Below are positions 60,570 through 64,000 of a DNA stretch of 64,000 nt, piece by piece. The DNA is from Blastococcus sp. CCUG 61487. Lineage in GTDB: Bacteria; Actinomycetota; Actinomycetes; Mycobacteriales; Geodermatophilaceae. Position 1 is the stretch's first letter, and each line of letters opens with the position of its first letter. The stretch lies in assembly GCF_005222955.1 (NCBI RefSeq), contig NZ_LWUA01000223.1, forward strand, positions 50,745 through 114,744. Direction: 5' to 3'. The notes below the pieces were generated by a model that was not told where the DNA came from, did no database searches, and worked only from the letters and a program-made list of their open reading frames with translations. Made by a program: the position numbers and the translations under genes.

Positions 60570-60953
60570 TCAGCGCCCGGCCACGTAGCGCCACGCGCCG
60601 TCCTCGCGGGCGAAGCGGCTGTCCTCCTGCTGCTCGCCCGGGACGCCGTCGCGCACGTAGGACGCCCGGAACCGCACGGTGCCCTCAGCGGTGAGCAGGC
60701 CCCCGCCGGTCGTGTCCAGCACGTCCAGGCCCGTCCAGCGCACCTCCGGGTCGAGGTCGAGCGTGCGCGGCCTGGTCGTCGAGTGCCACGTGGACAGCAG
60801 GTACGCCGGGTCGCCGACGACGAAGGCGCTGTACCGGGACCGCATGAGCTGCTCCGCGGTCGCCGCGGCCCGGCTCCCCGCGTGCAGCGGGCCGCAGCAC
60901 TCGGCGTAGGGCAGGCCGGTTCCGCACGGGCAGCGTCGGGGAGTCACGAGCAC
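60570..60953 (-). CDS. YchJ-family SEC-C motif protein (UPF0225)
   Basis: About 127 residues. The N-terminal zinc-binding SEC-C motif is CPCGTGLPYAECCGPLH, followed by the NTF2-like YchJ domain (TAEQLMRSRYSAFVVGDPAYLLSTWH; FRASYVRDGVPGEQQEDSRF). Widespread, with no established function. GTG 60953 or GTG 60947 could start it. Divergent from mftE across about 57 bp. Confidence 0.9.
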   Translation of the reverse strand: MLVTPRRCPCGTGLPYAECCGPLHAGSRAAATAEQLMRSRYSAFVVGDPAYLLSTWHSTTRPRTLDLDPEVRWTGLDVLDTTGGGLLTAEGTVRFRASYVRDGVPGEQQEDSRFAREDGAWRYVAGR

Positions 60954-60998
60954 AGTGTCCGTCGGCGCCGGTGCTCCGGGTGCCCCGGTGCCGGTGCC

Positions 60999-61004
60999 TA
61001 AGCT
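60999..61004 (+). promoter_or_regulatory. Probable leaderless -10 element of mftE
   Basis: TAAGCT fits TANNNT and ends 6 nt before the GTG start of mftE, which has no Shine-Dalgarno sequence. This suggests a leaderless mRNA, meaning mftE has its own promoter apart from mftABC. Confidence 0.5.
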
Positions 61005-61010
61005 GCGCCG

Positions 61011-61706
61011 GTGACCGAGCTCGCCGCCGCCGTCTGGCCGCGGATCCCGGAAGGCGCGCTGCTGGTGGTGCCGCTGGGCTCGGTGGAGCAGCACGGCCAC
61101 CACCTGCCGCTGGCCACCGACACCGCCGTCGCCGTCGCGACCGCCCGGGCCGCGCTCCCCGAGCTGACCGGTGCGGTGCTCGCCCCCGCGCTGCCGTACG
61201 GGGCCAGCGGCGAGCACGAGGGCTTCCCCGGCACCGTGTCGATCGGCACGGCAGCGCTGACCACGGTGCTGGTCGAGTACGGCCGCTCGGCCTGCCGCTG
61301 GGCGGGGCGCGTGCTGGTGGTCAACGGCCACGGCGGCAACGTCGACGCGCTGCGGGCCGCGGTGCCGCTGCTGCGCGCCGAGGGGCGGGACGCCGCCTGG
61401 TTCGCCTGCGGCGTGCCCGGCGGCGACGCGCACGCCGGCCGCACCGAGACGTCGCTGATGTTGCACGTGGAACCTGCTGAGGTCCGTGGGGACGACGCCG
61501 TGGCCGGGGAGACGGCGCCCCTGGCCCGGCTGCTGCCCCGGCTGCGCGCCGAGGGAGTGCGCGGGGTGAGCCCGACCGGTGTCCTGGGCGATCCGTCGGG
61601 CGCGTCCGCCGCCGAGGGCGCGGAGCTGCTGGGGGCCATGACGGCCCGCCTGGTCGCGGCGGTGCGCGGCTGGGACGTCGACGCCGCCGGGCGGCTCACG
61701 AGCTGA
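61011..61706 (+). CDS. mftE: Mycofactocin precursor peptide peptidase MftE
   Basis: 231 residues of the creatininase fold. Metal-site motifs are PLGSVEQHGHHLPLATDT near 21-38, NGHGGN near 104, and the Glu in GRTETSLMLHVEP near 145. MftE cleaves the C-terminal Val-Tyr*-containing dipeptide from the MftA peptide after MftC action, releasing AHDP. It is 4.8 kb from mftC and probably separately transcribed. Confidence 0.93.
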   Translation: MTELAAAVWPRIPEGALLVVPLGSVEQHGHHLPLATDTAVAVATARAALPELTGAVLAPALPYGASGEHEGFPGTVSIGTAALTTVLVEYGRSACRWAGRVLVVNGHGGNVDALRAAVPLLRAEGRDAAWFACGVPGGDAHAGRTETSLMLHVEPAEVRGDDAVAGETAPLARLLPRLRAEGVRGVSPTGVLGDPSGASAAEGAELLGAMTARLVAAVRGWDVDAAGRLTS

Positions 61707-61739
61707 GCCGCCCGGCGGCGGTCCGGTGTCGGTCCGGCG

Positions 61740-62747
61740 TCAGGCCAGGGCGTCGGCGAACAGCGGCACGGTGGTCTCCAGCGCGTACAGGATGCCGGGG
61801 GCGGTGCCGATCGAGAACGCGCTGGCCAGCACCTCGTCGTCGAGGACGACGACGCGGCCTTCCTGCACCGACGGCAGCGTCAGCCACAGCGGGTTCGAGG
61901 TGAACTCGGAGGCCGCCACGTAGATCGGGAACGCCACCGTGAGGTCGGCGTCGAGCAGGGAGACCTCCTCCTCGCTCACGTCCACCGCGAAGTCGCCGTC
62001 GGCCTGCTCCTGGATGGCCGGCTTGTTCACGAAGCCGAGCGACTCCATGAAGTCCACCCGGGCGTCACCGCGGACGTAGGCGCCGAAGCCCTCCGAGGTG
62101 AAGGCCGCCACGGCGACCTCCGTGCCGTCGAACTCCGGGTGCTCGGCGGCGGCGTCGGCGAACGCCTGCGCCACCTCGTCGGCGATCTCCGCGGCCTCGT
62201 CGCTGCGGCCCAGCGCCTGCCCGACCAGCTCGAGCTGCTCGTCCCAGGTCGTCTGCCACGGGTCGACGCCTTCGGGCATGCCGACGGTGGGCGCGATCTG
62301 GCTGAGCAGCTCGTAGCGCTCCTCCGTGCCGTCGGACTTGGTGTCGAGGATGAGGTCCGGCTCCAGCGCCGCGATCGCCTCGAAGCTCGGCTCCATCGTC
62401 CCGATGATCTCCGGGGCCTCGTCGTACAGACCCTCGGACCAGGGGCCGACGCCCTCGCCGCCGAACTCCAGCCAGTCGCTGGCGCCGACCGGCTGGACGC
62501 CCAGCGCCAGCGCGGTCTCCGCGTCACCCCAGCCGAGGGCCACCACCCGGGTCGGCTCCTCCTCGATCTCGACGTCGCCGAACTGGGTCGTGATCGTCAC
62601 CGGGAAGGCGCCCGACGAGCCGCCCCCGCCGGACGAGCTGCTGCCGCCGTCGTCGTCGGAGCCGCAGCCGGTGACGACGAGGGCGGCGACGGCGAGCAGG
62701 GCGGCACCGCGGAAGGAGGTGCCGCGGAAGGGGGTGCGGGAAGACAT
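61740..62747 (-). CDS. Iron-siderophore ABC transporter substrate-binding lipoprotein
   Basis: 335 residues. Signal peptide with lipobox VVTGCGSD, an Asp/Ser/Gly linker, then a TroA/FepB-type fold (PTRVVALGWGDAETALALGVQPVGASDW; FEAIAALEPDLIL). It captures ferric siderophores at the membrane. Permease and ATPase genes are absent, so it is an orphan sharing a transporter elsewhere. A DtxR/IdeR box 18 bp upstream indicates iron repression. It splits mftE from mftF. Confidence 0.93.
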   Translation of the reverse strand: MSSRTPFRGTSFRGAALLAVAALVVTGCGSDDDGGSSSSGGGGSSGAFPVTITTQFGDVEIEEEPTRVVALGWGDAETALALGVQPVGASDWLEFGGEGVGPWSEGLYDEAPEIIGTMEPSFEAIAALEPDLILDTKSDGTEERYELLSQIAPTVGMPEGVDPWQTTWDEQLELVGQALGRSDEAAEIADEVAQAFADAAAEHPEFDGTEVAVAAFTSEGFGAYVRGDARVDFMESLGFVNKPAIQEQADGDFAVDVSEEEVSLLDADLTVAFPIYVAASEFTSNPLWLTLPSVQEGRVVVLDDEVLASAFSIGTAPGILYALETTVPLFADALA

Positions 62748-62764
62748 CGGGTTCTCCTCGGAAG

Positions 62765-62783
62765 TCAGGTGAGGCGAACCTAA
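62765..62783. promoter_or_regulatory. DtxR/IdeR iron box
   Basis: TCAGGTGAGGCGAACCTAA. Its reverse complement matches the 19-bp consensus TTAGGTTAGGCTAACCTAA at 15 positions. It lies just upstream of the siderophore-binding lipoprotein gene (start 62747), fitting repression by iron-loaded DtxR/IdeR. Confidence 0.75.
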
Positions 62784-62867
62784 GCACACGCCGGGCCGCC
62801 GGTGCTCTGCGCCCGCCCTCGTGGCCCGGACCGGAGGCGGTCCCGGCCGCGCAGGCACACTGCCCGG

Positions 62868-64000
62868 ATGGACGACCGTCTGCCGGACGGCTTCGCCGTC
62901 CGCCTCGACCCGCGCGTGCGCCGGCGGGACGGCGGCCTGTCGCTGCTGGGCGGCTCCCCGCTGCGGCTGCTCCGACTCGCGCCCAAGGCGCACCGGCTGC
63001 TGGCCGGGAACCGCCTGGTCGTCCGCGACGGCGCCACGGCCGGGCTGGCCCGTCGGCTGCTCGACGCCGGGATCGCCCATCCCGACCTGCCGCCCGCCGA
63101 GGCGAGCCCGGCCGACGTGACGGTCGTCGTCCCGATCAAGGACCGGCCCCGCGAGCTCGCCCGGCTGCTGGCCGCGCTGCGGTCGGACCCGGCCACCGCG
63201 GGGTTGCCGGTCGTCGTCGTGGACGACGGCTCGGCGGTCCCCGTGCATGCGGACGGGGTGACGGTCCTGCGGCACGACGTCGCGCGCGGTCCCGCGGCGG
63301 CACGGAACGCCGGCGCGCGGGCGGCCCGGACGCCGGAGGTGGCGTTCCTGGACTCCGACTGCGTGCCGCGCCCCGGCTGGTTGGCCGCGCTCGTGCCGCA
63401 CCTCGCCGACCCCGCGCTGGCGATGGTCGCGCCGCGGATCGTCGGGCTGCCGGGCGGAGGGTGGCTGCACGCCTACGACGCGGTGGCCGGCGCGCTCGAC
63501 ATGGGTGAGCGGCCGGCACCGGTCCGGCCGCTGTCGGGCGTCTCGTACGTGCCCAGCGCGGCGCTGCTGTGCCGCCGGTCGGCCCTCGGCCTCGCGGGCG
63601 GAGCCGACGGCGGCGGTTTCGACGACGGCGGGTTCGACGAAGCCATGCGGGTCGCCGAGGACGTCGACCTGGTGTGGCGGCTGACCGCGGCCGGCTGGCG
63701 GGTGCGCTACGAGCCTGCGGCCGAGGTGGCCCACGAACACCCGACCGGAACCGCCGAGTGGGTGCGGCGCCGAGCCTTCTACGGCACCGGAGCCGCGCTG
63801 CTCGCCGCTCGCCACGGGGCGCTGGTCGCGCCGCTGGTGATCGCCCCGGACGTCGCCGCGGCCGCGTTGTTCGCGGTCGGGGGCGGACGGACCGGGCGGG
63901 CAGCGGCCACCGGGCTGCTGGCCCTGCGGGCCGTCCGCCTGGCGCGGCGGCTGACCCGGCCGGGGGAGTGGCCACCGGTGGCCCTGGCCGCCGCGCTGAC
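62868..64000 (+). CDS. mftF: Mycofactocin glycosyltransferase MftF (3' end outside window)
   Basis: The first 377 residues of a family 2 glycosyltransferase that adds an oligo-beta-1,4-glucan chain to premycofactocin. The MftF-specific N-terminal region (FAVRLDPRVRRRDGGLSLLGGSPLRLLRL) is followed by the GT-A domain from about 83 (VTVVVPIKDRPRELARLLAAL), the DxD-type EVAFLDSDCVPRPGW near 160, and EDVDLVWRLTAAGWRVRYEP near 265. Hydrophobic stretches begin near 325 (ALVAPLVIAPDVAAAALFAV). The frame is open to the window end. The divergent iron-box gene is upstream. Confidence 0.93.
   Translation, partial: MDDRLPDGFAVRLDPRVRRRDGGLSLLGGSPLRLLRLAPKAHRLLAGNRLVVRDGATAGLARRLLDAGIAHPDLPPAEASPADVTVVVPIKDRPRELARLLAALRSDPATAGLPVVVVDDGSAVPVHADGVTVLRHDVARGPAAARNAGARAARTPEVAFLDSDCVPRPGWLAALVPHLADPALAMVAPRIVGLPGGGWLHAYDAVAGALDMGERPAPVRPLSGVSYVPSAALLCRRSALGLAGGADGGGFDDGGFDEAMRVAEDVDLVWRLTAAGWRVRYEPAAEVAHEHPTGTAEWVRRRAFYGTGAALLAARHGALVAPLVIAPDVAAAALFAVGGGRTGRAAATGLLALRAVRLARRLTRPGEWPPVALAAAL

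Overview
The window is 64 kb of very G+C-rich DNA whose genes show strong third-position G/C bias, many GTG starts and frequent ATGA/GTGA overlaps. This fits an actinobacterium. The gene set (complete mycofactocin genes, a form II CO-dehydrogenase-like cluster, a DUF222-HNH nuclease, PAS/GAF/SpoIIE phosphatases) suggests Geodermatophilaceae or a close relative, but the family assignment is inference. No rRNA, tRNA, CRISPR array or recognisable insertion sequence was seen.

Layout. 1-9.4 kb: central metabolism (5'-truncated NAD-glutamate dehydrogenase, GH15 glucosidase and a divergent glucose-6-phosphate dehydrogenase) and a DEAD-box helicase, followed by a decayed drug-efflux fragment. 9.4-19.1 kb: a sensor phosphatase, yaaA-xthA, an acyl-ACP desaturase, an LCP cell-wall protein, small stress and regulator genes with an ArsR operator, and a carbamoyltransferase. 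19.3-27.1 kb: a cox-like molybdenum hydroxylase operon (AAA chaperone, VWA protein, XdhC, small/large/medium subunits, CoxG). 27.1-32.2 kb: a DNA-repair/accessory block (RecQ, DUF222-HNH nuclease with an SOS box, DUF2786) carrying four of the five copies of a 14-bp palindrome. 32.3-39.6 kb: molybdate sensing and uptake (Mop-type regulator, modABC), cytidylyltransferase MocA and molybdopterin synthesis (moaE, moaD, moaA), interrupted by a second SpoIIE-type phosphatase. 39.7-47.7 kb: an MFS permease, DUF3097, a PRC-barrel stress protein, an M18 peptidase, a kinase-like protein, a lipoprotein and a fused MoxR-VWA protein.

47.7-64 kb is a mycofactocin region. It holds an NDMA-dependent alcohol dehydrogenase, a flavin monooxygenase, two mycofactocin-type SDRs, mftD, a TetR gene, mftR, mftA, mftB, mftC, mftE and mftF. 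The usual compact operon is broken up: mftD lies upstream on the opposite strand, and an SDR, a VWA gene, a GGDEF-EAL protein, a PPOX protein and a SEC-C protein separate mftC from mftE. An iron-regulated lipoprotein gene sits between mftE and mftF, and mftF runs off the window.

The two large themes are cofactor systems: molybdenum cytosine dinucleotide hydroxylase assembly with its metal supply, and the peptide-derived redox cofactor mycofactocin with its dehydrogenases. Three reading-frame breaks (coxE, the first SDR, the lipoprotein) and one suspicious gene junction (second SDR/VWA) need checking. The frame breaks may be sequencing errors or real lesions.
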